NCBI RefSeq assembly: GCF_947495845.1
Contig: NZ_CANMAO010000022.1
Coordinates: 1 to 64,000, forward strand
From: an uncultured Endozoicomonas sp.
Lineage (GTDB): Bacteria; Pseudomonadota; Gammaproteobacteria; Pseudomonadales; Endozoicomonadaceae
Direction of reading: 5' to 3'
Length of the DNA: 64,000 nucleotides
Part shown: one piece after another, positions 55,409 to 62,787 of the stretch
Numbering within the stretch: the first letter of the stretch is position 1
How the letters are laid out: each line of letters opens with the position of its first letter
The notes under the pieces: model-generated
What the model saw: only the letters and a program-made list of their open reading frames with translations
Databases searched by the model: none
Told to the model about the DNA's origin: nothing
Program-made: the position numbers and the translations under genes

Positions 55409-56321
55409 GGTTCGCTCCGTAGGAATTGTTGTTATGTTTTTCAAACTCTCGCTTCAGGCTGGTCTGGATAAACTTCTGCTGCCACAGTCGCTGGGTGTTC
55501 GCTGCACTGGGGCGTGATTCAATCCACCAGGTCTTGAACTCTTCCAGCGCCTGTTCAATGTGCTCCCCCTGATCCATATCCAGCGAGCGAAGATCCAGCC
55601 CCAGAGTGAACGCCTGATCGGTAAACGTGTGATCCGGTTGCCACTGGGCAAACATGGAAAACTTACGACCACGGTTATCAGTGGCTGGTGGGCAGCAGTC
55701 GTCAGATGCGGGTTCAGCAAATCGGGCGTCAAATTCATCCGCCGTAGAGATGGGCTCTGCAAAATCCTCGTGCGCGTTCGCGTTAGTGTGTGATGTATTA
55801 ACGGAAGTAACGGATGTATGTTGCTCTTCTTTGTTGCTCAGGTGTTGCTCTTGGTGTTGTTCTTCCTGTTGCTCTTGCGGGTTAATTCCTTGATTTAATG
55901 GGGTTTCGCTTTGTTGCTCTTGGTGTTGTTCTTTCTGTTGCTGTTCTTTGTTGCTCAGGTGTTGCTCTTCATTTGGGCGGAATAACAACGGATTAGCATC
56001 AGCTGTCGCCAAGGGCAGACGAAACACCATTGGGTCTTGCCGGTGCTGAATGGGTAAACGCTCCACCAGCCCGACTCTGACTAACTCATCCACAAAGCCC
56101 CTAAGCTGTTGCAGACTGGGGATAAATGGCGGTTTGGTTGAGCGCCGTGGGCGACTCACCGACAAATGTTCTTTAAACTGTTGATAACTCACCCGTCGTC
56201 GTGCAGTACCCACCAGCCCTGTGGAAAAATCCATGTGCTGACGCAGACACAACACATAAAGCGACCGTGCTTCATGGGTCAGGTACTCATCGGACAGGGC
56301 TTCATATTCCCTGGCATTCAT
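55311..56321 (-). CDS. Replication initiator O-like protein with DnaT-like C terminus
   Basis: The 336-residue protein has an N-terminal winged-helix region (about 10-110, with RRVSYQQFKEHLSVSRPRR), a Gln/Glu/His-rich tract (about 115-170) and a DnaT-like domain with FSMFAQWQPDHTFTDQAFTLG (about 225-245). The repetitive tract is encoded by direct DNA repeats that look like origin iterons. It is followed by the P-like gene, as in lambda. Confidence 0.78.
   Translation of the reverse strand: MNAREYEALSDEYLTHEARSLYVLCLRQHMDFSTGLVGTARRRVSYQQFKEHLSVSRPRRSTKPPFIPSLQQLRGFVDELVRVGLVERLPIQHRQDPMVFRLPLATADANPLLFRPNEEQHLSNKEQQQKEQHQEQQSETPLNQGINPQEQQEEQHQEQHLSNKEEQHTSVTSVNTSHTNANAHEDFAEPISTADEFDARFAEPASDDCCPPATDNRGRKFSMFAQWQPDHTFTDQAFTLGLDLRSLDMDQGEHIEQALEEFKTWWIESRPSAANTQRLWQQKFIQTSLKREFEKHNNNSYGANHGNGHSKNTGKYQPSAVTKPFTAEDFDLDATW
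55819..55971. other. Probable phage replication origin with direct repeats in the O-like gene
   Basis: A perfect 25-base repeat occurs at 55828-55852 and 55945-55969, and a perfect 21-base repeat (GTTGCTCTTGGTGTTGTTCTT and so on) at 55844-55864 and 55913-55933. All are built from GTTGCTC units. An AT-rich segment lies between them (55879-55900). Lambda also has its origin iterons inside gene O. The repeats encode the Gln-rich linker of the protein. Confidence 0.6.
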
Positions 56322-57103
56322 GCAGTCATCCCCAGTCGTTCACGTACCTCGATTTCCCGCAGGTGTTTAGCCAGCTGCACCAACCCTTTACCGGTCACCA
56401 GTGTTTGACGATAAGGGGTTTGCCCATCTTCAGGATGGTGGTAAGACTTCAGCTTGACGGTAAACAGTTTCTGATCGATATAACGCTGATAGGGCAGGTT
56501 GCGTTCACGACCATGGCTCATCAGGTACCCATACTCACGCAGGAAATAGAACAGGCGTTGTTCACCACTACCCAGAATCTTGGCCGCTTCACTGACGGGC
56601 ACCTCCTGATCGGAAGCCGTCACCAGATCATGAAAAGCCACTTTCGGGCGACTGTCCTCAATCTGCTGCTTTAACTGGCTGTTCTCCTGCTCGGCATCCA
56701 TGGCCATCTGCAGAATATCCATACGGGAGAGCTGCGCCGGATTAAACGCCGGTTGCAGTTTACCCTGACGGTAATCCAGAAAGGTCTGGTTCACCTGTAG
56801 CTGAAAAGCAGGGCTGATCCAACCCGCGTATGAGATTGCCAAAAGCTCATGGGCAAACGTGCCACCAGCACGCCCTTCTTTCTGAACAATGGGTATACTC
56901 ATCACATCTGATGAGTTAAATGAATCAATCAGTTCGTTCTTTAAATCCTGAGTTGATTCAAGGCGTAACCAATTTGATGGTTGTTTTGCCATCCCCTGTT
57001 GACTGGCACGGTGCAGGGCATTCAGATTAAAACGACCCTGATCGTCCATATTGATTTCCACACCGGCGATCACCGGCATGGTGCACGAGTCCGACACCTT
57101 CAT
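56318..57103 (-). CDS. KilA-N domain antirepressor-like protein
   Basis: The 261-residue protein has a KilA-N domain (about 10-110, with FNLNALHRASQQGMAKQPSNWLRL and GRAGGTFAHELLAISYAGWIS), a coiled link, and a C-terminal antirepressor domain with VSEAAKILGSGEQRLFYFLREYG (about 170-192). Such proteins counter phage repressors or regulate early genes. It lies between cro and the O-like gene and overlaps the latter by four bases. Confidence 0.88.
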   Translation of the reverse strand: MKVSDSCTMPVIAGVEINMDDQGRFNLNALHRASQQGMAKQPSNWLRLESTQDLKNELIDSFNSSDVMSIPIVQKEGRAGGTFAHELLAISYAGWISPAFQLQVNQTFLDYRQGKLQPAFNPAQLSRMDILQMAMDAEQENSQLKQQIEDSRPKVAFHDLVTASDQEVPVSEAAKILGSGEQRLFYFLREYGYLMSHGRERNLPYQRYIDQKLFTVKLKSYHHPEDGQTPYRQTLVTGKGLVQLAKHLREIEVRERLGMTA

Positions 57104-57164
57104 ACAGTTTCCCCCTCTGTGTAGGTGTTCTTCTACAAACTGGTTTTGCTTAACTTATGTATTT

Positions 57165-57362
57165 TTATTCCGGCTCTGGTGGATACAGATCAGGCCGGAG
57201 TTCCTGCCGGTTTATTTTTCTTTCAAGTAAACGCTCGATCTGAATAACACGATCAGAAGGAATCCGTTCCCATTTGCTTACCGCCTGGGCAGTGATCCCC
57301 AGAAGTCTGGCGAGCTTTCTTTTGCTTCCGGCAATCTTGGCTGCTTTTTCTATTGCGTCCAT
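57165..57362 (-). CDS. Cro-like repressor
   Basis: The 65-residue helix-turn-helix protein (core SKRKLARLLGITAQAVSKWERIP, about 13-35) resembles YdaS/Cro-type small repressors. It is divergent from the CI-like gene, and an operator palindrome lies eight bases before its ATG. It should act in the lysis-lysogeny switch and head the leftward early transcript. Confidence 0.82.
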   Translation of the reverse strand: MDAIEKAAKIAGSKRKLARLLGITAQAVSKWERIPSDRVIQIERLLERKINRQELRPDLYPPEPE

Positions 57363-57369
57363 TGTTATA

Positions 57370-57384
57370 TCAACCTCAGGTTTG
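57370..57384. promoter_or_regulatory. Operator copy 1 (cro side)
   Basis: TCAACCTCAGGTTTG matches the 15-bp consensus TAAACCTnAGGTTTA at most positions. It is placed over the translation start region of cro. Confidence 0.68.
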
Positions 57385-57438
57385 CATTGATAATAAACTT
57401 AGCAGTTATTCCTGTGCAACCCCAAATGACGCAAAATA

Positions 57439-57453
57439 TAAACCTATGGTTGA
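57439..57453. promoter_or_regulatory. Operator copy 2 (over the repressor start codon)
   Basis: TAAACCTATGGTTGA matches the operator consensus and includes the ATG of the repressor gene at 57446-57448. Binding here would repress the repressor's own synthesis. Confidence 0.7.
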
Positions 57454-58108
57454 GTCTGACATTGCACATCGAATAAGCGTGGCCATTGAACGGTCTGGAA
57501 AATCTCAACGTAAAGTAGCGATTGAGATAGGGGTGACGCCTCAGGCAATAACTAAATGGCTAAAAACAGGGAACATCAGTAGGGAGAGCCTTGACGGGCT
57601 AGCCAAAGCGACTGGTGTCAGTGCTTCGTGGCTGCTATCTGGCATAGGTTCAATGGACAGAGAGTTAGACTACAACGTTGTACCGTTACCAAATAATCGG
57701 AAAGTTGTATTAGTGCCGCTAATCAGTTGGGTGCAAGCGGGTGATTTTTGTGAAACACCTGGTGCGACACCTGCCGAATATTGTGAAGATCTGTTGCCGT
57801 GCCCGGTACCCATTGGCTCAAGAGGTTATGCTCTGACCGTTCAGGGTGAGTCTATGACCAGCCCTTACCCTAATGATCGAAGCTACCCACCTGGCTGCAT
57901 CATCTATGTAGATCCTGATAAACCAGTGACTAATGGGTGTCGCGTCGTTGCTCATATTGACGGCACTGACGAAGTGACTTTCAAAACTTACATAGAAGAC
58001 GCTGGTCATAGGTTCTTAAAACCCATCAACCCTCAATTCAAAACTATTGATATCACGAAAAATACCCGTATTTGTGGTGTTGTGGTCTGCAAAATGACCC
58101 CAGAGTAA
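57446..58108 (+). CDS. CI/LexA-type prophage repressor
   Basis: The 220-residue protein has an N-terminal helix-turn-helix (about 19-43, SQRKVAIEIGVTPQAITKWL) and a C-terminal S24 peptidase domain with cleavage site Ala98-Gly99, catalytic Ser136 in GESMTSP and Lys180 in TFKTYI. RecA-stimulated self-cleavage should trigger induction. The ATG at 57446 has no Shine-Dalgarno and lies in an operator, so the mRNA may be leaderless, as with lambda cI from pRM. A terminator follows. Confidence 0.92.
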   Translation: MVESDIAHRISVAIERSGKSQRKVAIEIGVTPQAITKWLKTGNISRESLDGLAKATGVSASWLLSGIGSMDRELDYNVVPLPNNRKVVLVPLISWVQAGDFCETPGATPAEYCEDLLPCPVPIGSRGYALTVQGESMTSPYPNDRSYPPGCIIYVDPDKPVTNGCRVVAHIDGTDEVTFKTYIEDAGHRFLKPINPQFKTIDITKNTRICGVVVCKMTPE

Positions 58109-58146
58109 GCCCTCATAGCCCCGTAATTAGCTGTTTTTCAGATCAT

Positions 58147-58173
58147 AAGCCCCTCATGCAGGGGTTTTTTTTT
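58147..58173 (+). terminator. Terminator after the repressor gene
   Basis: CCCCT-CATGC-AGGGG followed by a run of nine T lies about 40 bases after the stop. It separates the repressor transcript from the rightward early promoter. Confidence 0.82.
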
Positions 58174-58190
58174 AAGCTAAAACAATAATG

Positions 58191-58205
58191 TAAACTCTAG
58201 GTTGA
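58191..58205. promoter_or_regulatory. Operator copy 3
   Basis: TAAACTCTAGGTTGA resembles the operator consensus with several mismatches. It lies 19 bases upstream of the -35 of the rightward promoter. Confidence 0.6.
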
Positions 58206-58224
58206 AATATTTTTCAGCTAGGGG

Positions 58225-58253
58225 TTGATATTATGTAAACCTAAGGTTTATAT
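58225..58253 (+). promoter_or_regulatory. Rightward early promoter with embedded operator copy 4
   Basis: TTGATA (58225-58230) and TTATAT (58248-58253) are 17 bases apart. The perfect operator TAAACCTAAGGTTTA at 58236-58250 fills the spacer, so the bound repressor would block the promoter directly. It reads into the rightward early operon. Confidence 0.8.
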
Positions 58254-58307
58254 TAATACCACGGTATCAAAACGAACGAACAGTCAATAATCACCGTGGA
58301 AGCCGAA

Positions 58308-58784
58308 ATGAACAACAATCCAGAAGCCAGCACTCAAGACTGCCAGACACCCACCAGCAAGAAAGAAGCACTCAAAAGACTTGTGAAGCTGAGCAGCGAT
58401 TACCTGCATGCTGAAAACAAGGTCAAGCACATTCAGGAACAGATGGAACAGGCCAGAAAGGAAAGCAGTGCCATCTTCCAGCAGATGCATGAAACCCTGT
58501 TCGGTTATAACGACCACCTTTACAGAGTGCTTGTTACCAACCCTCTAACTGACGATGGTCAATGGGAGAAGTACGACGCTGAATCTCTGCCAGAAACCTT
58601 CGTTGTGAGCACTAGCGTCTTCAAGTTCGTTCGCGATGAAGAGGGCGATATCACTTTATCCATCACGCCCACACCCGTCGATTTATTTTTGCTCGAGTAC
58701 AAAGACAGAGAAAAAGAAGAAGACCCATTCATTGAATCGGTACCAGTGGAGCTGCCAGAAACAAACGACAACGCCCAACCATAA
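58308..58784 (+). CDS. Unknown early phage protein with coiled coil
   Basis: The 158-residue protein has an N-terminal polar region, a long helix (about 20-65, LVKLSSDYLHAENKVKHIQ and onward) and a beta-rich acidic C-terminal half. I recognise no family. GGAAG precedes the ATG at 58308, which I prefer over the GTG at 58296. It is the first gene of the rightward operon, so it is the first product made on derepression. Confidence 0.62.
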   Translation: MNNNPEASTQDCQTPTSKKEALKRLVKLSSDYLHAENKVKHIQEQMEQARKESSAIFQQMHETLFGYNDHLYRVLVTNPLTDDGQWEKYDAESLPETFVVSTSVFKFVRDEEGDITLSITPTPVDLFLLEYKDREKEEDPFIESVPVELPETNDNAQP

Positions 58785-58804
58785 CCATTACCCAGGGCAA
58801 CACC

Positions 58805-58966
58805 ATGCAAGCCATAAGAATAAAAAACAAAAAGCAGCTGGTGGCCAACCAGCAACTGAGAGGGCAACTGGCAGCCAACGATGCCCGCAAAGAAGAACAG
58901 AAAAGAAGACGACTGCTGCACAGGCTGGTGGTCTTCCTCAATAGACCAGGATGGGACGCACTATGA
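58805..58966 (+). CDS. Small basic protein (53 residues)
   Basis: The frame encodes 53 residues, very basic (RKEEQKRRRLLHRL in the middle), ending PGWDAL. It ends in an ATGA overlap with the next gene. No family is recognised. Position, base composition and overlap support translation; it could bind nucleic acid. Confidence 0.58.
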   Translation: MQAIRIKNKKQLVANQQLRGQLAANDARKEEQKRRRLLHRLVVFLNRPGWDAL

Positions 58967-59173
58967 ATGGGCGCTTACAACCGGCAATTCAACAATGCCT
59001 GCATTGTGGCCGCACGGGTAAGGAGAACATCCCGACCTGTTGCCGCCACTGCTGGACACAGGCCAGTGAGCGCAGAAGTGGAGCTGTTCAAATGGCTGGA
59101 CGAGCAGGACGAGTTAGAAAAACAGCATGTACTACAGCAGTTGTTTAAAGCAAAACCAAAGATAACAGCCTGA
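58963..59173 (+). pseudogene. Zinc-finger protein with reading-frame change
   Basis: The frame starting with the ATG at 58963 (ATGA overlap) encodes CLHCGRTGKENIPTCCRHC, a clear four-Cys zinc motif, but then turns into unlikely sequence. The +1 frame (from the ATG at 58967) has a plausible C-terminal helix, ELFKWLDEQDELEKQHVLQQ, and ends at 59173. Joined near 59065 they make a protein of about 69 residues. It may be a true frameshift mutation, a programmed +1 shift, or a sequencing error. Confidence 0.5.
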
Positions 59174-59199
59174 ACATCAGGTAATGGGGAAAGGGAAAC

Positions 59200-60114
59200 A
59201 TGAGCAGCATTCGATTTAAAAATCTGGTGGTTTACCAGTTCACTCAACCTTTTAAGTTAAACGGTATTCAGCTGGAAGAGAAACTGCAGGAAAAACGATT
59301 TCGTCCATGCGGCAGTCAGGACTTTAGCACTTATGGTTGGGTGCCTGCATTGGGGCGCAGAGCGACAGCACTGGTGCATGAAGCGGCAGGCGCATTGCTG
59401 GTGTGTGCCATGCGTGAAGAAAAGATTCTACCGGCATCCGTTATTAATGATGCTCTTGACGAAAAGATTGAACAGATCGAGCAAGAGCAGGATCGCCAGG
59501 TATTCAGCAAAGAGCGCAGGGCATTAAAAGACGATGTGGTGATGGAGCTTTTGCCCAAAGCCTTCACCAAAGAAAAAGCGACACTGGCTTATATCGATAC
59601 CACCAACGGTTGGATCGTGGTCAATGCGGCTTCATTCAGGCAATCCGAAGAGCTCACCAGTTGCCTGCGGGAATGCCTGGGCAGTTTGCCGATCATTAGT
59701 GTGCCTCTGAAGAACATGCCGTCTTTCATTATGACCAGCTGGCTAAGCAATAAAGATCTACCCATAGCGTTCAAACTTGGTGATGACTGCAAGCTGAGAG
59801 AACCAGGTGATGAAGGAGGTAGTGTAACAGCCAAAAAAGAAAACCTAATGTCCTATGCCATTGGCGAACATTTGGCAGAAGGCAAGATTGTCAGCCAGTT
59901 AGCTCTGGATTGGAAAGAAACCATTTCTTTCAAACTGGGCGACGACTTCCGCATGACTGCTCTGAAGTTTTCAGAAGAGTACATCAGCAAGCTGGACGAC
60001 ATCGAGGCAGACACCCTGCAGCAACAGTTAGACGCAGACTTTCATTTGATGGTTGGTGCGTTCAGGCCACTACTTGATGACGTGATTTCAGGCCTTGGAG
60101 GGCTGGGCGAATGA
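59200..60114 (+). CDS. rdgC: RdgC-like recombination-associated protein
   Basis: RdgC forms a ring on double-stranded DNA and modulates RecA. The 304 residues are the normal length. Features include NLVVYQFTQPF near the start, the SQDFSTYGWVPALG block (about 40-53), SYAIGEHLAEGK and the C-terminal DADFHLMVGAFRPLLDDVI. A phage-borne copy may influence recombination or repressor cleavage. GGGGAAAGGG precedes the ATG. Confidence 0.9.
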   Translation: MSSIRFKNLVVYQFTQPFKLNGIQLEEKLQEKRFRPCGSQDFSTYGWVPALGRRATALVHEAAGALLVCAMREEKILPASVINDALDEKIEQIEQEQDRQVFSKERRALKDDVVMELLPKAFTKEKATLAYIDTTNGWIVVNAASFRQSEELTSCLRECLGSLPIISVPLKNMPSFIMTSWLSNKDLPIAFKLGDDCKLREPGDEGGSVTAKKENLMSYAIGEHLAEGKIVSQLALDWKETISFKLGDDFRMTALKFSEEYISKLDDIEADTLQQQLDADFHLMVGAFRPLLDDVISGLGGLGE

Positions 60115-60431
60115 TGCCCTCCACCCCTAAGGAGTTATTGACCTGCCCGAACTGCAAAAGTGGCTTTCGGGCTAACCGCTCCATTCGTACCAGGGCCGGT
60201 CAGGTTGTCTGCTCAACACAATGCGCAGAAACCCTGAACAACAATAACGACTTGCCTCTGGAAACCTATCAACCAAAGGGAAGTATTTGCATGAGTTGCA
60301 GCAAGGCAGAGAGTAAGGAGTGCCACCAGCTGCCATTCAATGAATACCGGGTTATCCAGAAAGATAACGTCAACAAAATCCACTACGTTCGCTGTGAGCA
60401 GTACCAACCAGCGACGAAGCAAAAACCATAA
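60111..60431 (+). CDS. Small double zinc-finger protein
   Basis: The 106-residue protein has two probable zinc sites: CPNCKSGFRANRSIR with CSTQC (about 12-38), and CMSCSKAESKEC with C near the end (about 61-98). It overlaps rdgC by four bases. The function is unknown; the fingers suggest nucleic-acid or protein binding. Confidence 0.7.
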   Translation: MMPSTPKELLTCPNCKSGFRANRSIRTRAGQVVCSTQCAETLNNNNDLPLETYQPKGSICMSCSKAESKECHQLPFNEYRVIQKDNVNKIHYVRCEQYQPATKQKP

Positions 60432-60447
60432 CAACAGAGGTCTGACC

Positions 60448-60789
60448 ATGAGCAAGGTATTGCCCTTTCGACCCAAAGCGGTAGATCACGATAAACGACT
60501 GCAGCAACGCTTTGCAGAAACCGACCGTCTGACCCTGTTGTTGATTAATGATGAACCGGTCACGGTGCACGGAGTTGAGTATTCCCTCGATGACGTGTTT
60601 ACCGATTTGGAAAACAGCAAGGACTTGCGCCACCACCTGATCAATCTGTTACAGGCGACAGAATCACAGGAACCGGAATGCGTCAGTCGTCTGAATCGTT
60701 TCCTGATTGCCGGTGCCAGGGAGCTGGCCTTTCGGTTAACGGCTGAATTGCCCGTCCACCAGCACAACAATAAAGGTAAGCAGGCATGA
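60448..60789 (+). CDS. Unknown early phage protein
   Basis: The 113-residue protein starts SKVLPFRPKAVDHDKRLQQRF and is rich in Leu and charged residues, with helices predicted through NLLQATESQEPECVSRLNRFL. No family is recognised. It overlaps the next gene by four bases and follows the zinc-finger gene after 16 bases. Confidence 0.6.
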   Translation: MSKVLPFRPKAVDHDKRLQQRFAETDRLTLLLINDEPVTVHGVEYSLDDVFTDLENSKDLRHHLINLLQATESQEPECVSRLNRFLIAGARELAFRLTAELPVHQHNNKGKQA

Positions 60790-60989
60790 TCAAGCTTAAG
60801 AGCTTCACAACAACACTGGCTGCCATGTCAGCATTAGCAAGCCCGGTTCATGGAGGTTTGAAAAAAATCTTCCATAAGAAAAAGCCGCGCCCCTGTCTCC
60901 AGTGCAATCACCTGCACAACCACAACAACAGCTGGTGCAGTGCTGAGTGTCGGCGCAAGTTCCGGCAGGAGTACAAGCGTGAGCAGTAA
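60786..60989 (+). CDS. Small Cys/His-rich protein with a hydrophobic start
   Basis: The 67-residue protein begins with a basic and hydrophobic stretch (IKLKSFTTTLAAMSALASPV) that resembles a weak signal or membrane anchor. A Cys/His motif follows: CLQCNHLHNHNNSWCSAECRRKF. It ends in a basic tail. The function is unknown. Confidence 0.58.
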   Translation: MIKLKSFTTTLAAMSALASPVHGGLKKIFHKKKPRPCLQCNHLHNHNNSWCSAECRRKFRQEYKREQ

Positions 60990-61016
60990 CGGTCAACGAA
61001 TCTTGGGGGAGATTCA

Positions 61017-61295
61017 ATGGTTAATTACATCCGGATCCATAAGTTCTGTGAGCTTACCGGCTGGACAGAAAGCTGGGTCTACAAGCGGATTAGTAAAGGA
61101 TTATGGCTGGAGGGTAGGGAATACGCCCGTGTCTCAGGCAACCGAGTTGTCATCAGTCTAAGAGGTTATGAGGCGTGGGTAGAGAAACGACAGGGGTCAG
61201 AGTCGTCAGCAACAGCACCATCGAAATCAGTTTCCCCTATAAGGGAGTGCGCTGTCGCGAACGGGTCAAGCTCAAGCCCACCCCCGCTAATCTGA
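61017..61295 (+). CDS. Excisionase-like DNA-binding protein
   Basis: The 92-residue protein has a winged-helix type N-terminal domain: IRIHKFCELTGWTESWVYKRISKGLW and a later basic turn (about 5-55), the pattern of AlpA/Xis proteins. The Ser/Pro-rich C terminus overlaps the integrase gene by 121 bases in a different frame. A small excisionase directly before int is the usual order. Function is inferred from context. Confidence 0.68.
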   Translation: MVNYIRIHKFCELTGWTESWVYKRISKGLWLEGREYARVSGNRVVISLRGYEAWVEKRQGSESSATAPSKSVSPIRECAVANGSSSSPPPLI

Positions 61296-62359
61296 AACGG
61301 GCTGCACGACACCGGGCGGCCATTATGGATTCCATCGAGAAAGGCACCTTTGATTATCTGGTGACCTTTCCGGATTCCCCCAGGGCGAAAGAGTTCGCCA
61401 AATTGCCGGGGGATGCACTGACGATCAAGAACTACCTGACCAAATGGCTTGATGACCAGAAGAACCAGCTGAAGGCAAGCACTTACAACGATTACAAAAA
61501 GAGCGTCAACAACATACTGATACCGGCCTTTGGTCACCTGATGCTGACCGACCTAAGGCGCAAACATATCAAAGCATGGGGCAAAGATCTGACCTGCAGC
61601 AACAAACGGATCGGTAACTTATTGAGCCCCCTGCGCTCGGCACTGGATGAAGCCGTGGAAGATGAAGTCATCGACCAGAACCCATTACAGGGTTGGAGCT
61701 ACACCCGCAAAGAAGAACCGAAGGAGGATCATGTGGATCCATTCACCAGAGAAGAACAGGAAGCCATTCTCGGCGCTCTGCAAGGTCAGGGCAGAAACCT
61801 GATTGAGTTCGCTTTCTGGACTGGCCTTCGTACTTCTGAGCTGGTGGCTTTGCGCTGGGGCGATATCGACTGGATAAACGGCGTTGTCAGGGTACGCAGG
61901 GCATTTACCCAGGCAGCAAAACAGGATGAAGGCACCAAAACTTATTCAGGCCGTCGTGATGTGAAATTGTTGGAACCGGCGCTTGAAGCACTGACCAGTC
62001 AAAAGGCCTGGACGTTTCTGGCAGGAGAGCACGTTTTCCACAATCCACGCACCAACGAACCGTGGACAGGCGACCAGCCCATCAGAAAGACACTGTGGAC
62101 ACCGGCACTGAAAAAGGCAGGCGTCTTATATCGCAACCCATACCAGACACGGCACACCTATGCCTCCATGATGCTGTCGTCCGGTGAACACCCCATGTGG
62201 GTAGCGAAACAGATGGGGCATGCAGACTGGACCATGATCGCCAGACGTTACGGCAAGTGGATGCCGGATGCGGATCCGGAGTGTGGCAACCGTGCAGTAG
62301 GGTTGTTCCGGGAAGAGAAAAACCAAAAACAAACCAGGAAGAAGGGGAACTCAAAGTGA
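61175..62359 (+). CDS. int: Tyrosine integrase
   Basis: The 394-residue protein has an arm-binding N-terminal domain (VSNSTIEISFPYKGVRCRE), a core-binding domain (about 85-175) and the catalytic domain. Catalytic residues are Arg219 in TGLRTSEL, Tyr323-x-x-Arg326 with His327 in PYQTRHTYAS, His349 in QMGHAD and the nucleophile Tyr359 in ARRYGKW. It should insert the phage at the ssrA end. The start is a GTG within the excisionase-like gene. Confidence 0.94.
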   Translation: MGRETTGVRVVSNSTIEISFPYKGVRCRERVKLKPTPANLKRAARHRAAIMDSIEKGTFDYLVTFPDSPRAKEFAKLPGDALTIKNYLTKWLDDQKNQLKASTYNDYKKSVNNILIPAFGHLMLTDLRRKHIKAWGKDLTCSNKRIGNLLSPLRSALDEAVEDEVIDQNPLQGWSYTRKEEPKEDHVDPFTREEQEAILGALQGQGRNLIEFAFWTGLRTSELVALRWGDIDWINGVVRVRRAFTQAAKQDEGTKTYSGRRDVKLLEPALEALTSQKAWTFLAGEHVFHNPRTNEPWTGDQPIRKTLWTPALKKAGVLYRNPYQTRHTYASMMLSSGEHPMWVAKQMGHADWTMIARRYGKWMPDADPECGNRAVGLFREEKNQKQTRKKGNSK

Positions 62360-62586
62360 AAGGAAGAACGTTTCATGTCTGCGTTCATATCGAAGACATG
62401 CTGCAGAAATCAAACCGAACACTGAATGGTCTGCTGGCAATAAATGGCCGTGAGCTCACCGGCAAGGAGGTGAAAGAGTATCTGAAAACCGTTCAGGCAG
62501 AACAGGGTTACACCCATTATTCCGGCTGCGACAACATGAACAGTGACGGTCGATGTGCTGGCCATCCATCGGAGGCCACAACATGA
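62356..62586 (+). CDS. Unknown small early protein
   Basis: The 76-residue protein starts with a GTG overlapping the integrase stop (GTGA), with AGGGGA upstream. It begins KGRTFHVCVHIEDMLQKSNRTL and has a C-terminal CDNMNSDGRC segment. No family is recognised. Overlaps on both sides show it belongs to the operon. Confidence 0.58.
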   Translation: MKGRTFHVCVHIEDMLQKSNRTLNGLLAINGRELTGKEVKEYLKTVQAEQGYTHYSGCDNMNSDGRCAGHPSEATT

Positions 62587-62774
62587 AACTGAGATGGCCA
62601 AGGGGAAGGTACAACGGCCAGAAGATCGGCGGTTTCAAAATCTCTTTCGAAGTGAATGTACTGAGCTGGGATTGGAAACCCATCTTCCACTGGAAGTTTG
62701 GTTATCACTATTTCATCTGGCTCTGTTTCACCGTTCGATTTGAAACAAGCTACCAGGCAAAAACCACAAACTAA
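62583..62774 (+). CDS. Small Trp-rich protein
   Basis: The 63-residue protein has an ATGA overlap with the upstream gene. It is unusually aromatic (six Trp, many Phe and Tyr), as in NVLSWDWKPIFHWKFGYHYF followed by IWLCF, which might lie at a membrane surface. No family is recognised. Confidence 0.52.
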   Translation: MKLRWPRGRYNGQKIGGFKISFEVNVLSWDWKPIFHWKFGYHYFIWLCFTVRFETSYQAKTTN

Positions 62775-62787
62775 AAAAGGCATCACA

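Noticed and set aside
55819-55971. CRISPR array
   Set aside because: The repeats are irregular in spacing, lie inside an open gene and have no cas genes nearby; they fit origin iterons.
61166-61537. Minus-strand frame opposite the integrase N terminus
   Set aside because: The integrase domain structure is clear on the plus strand; this is a shadow.
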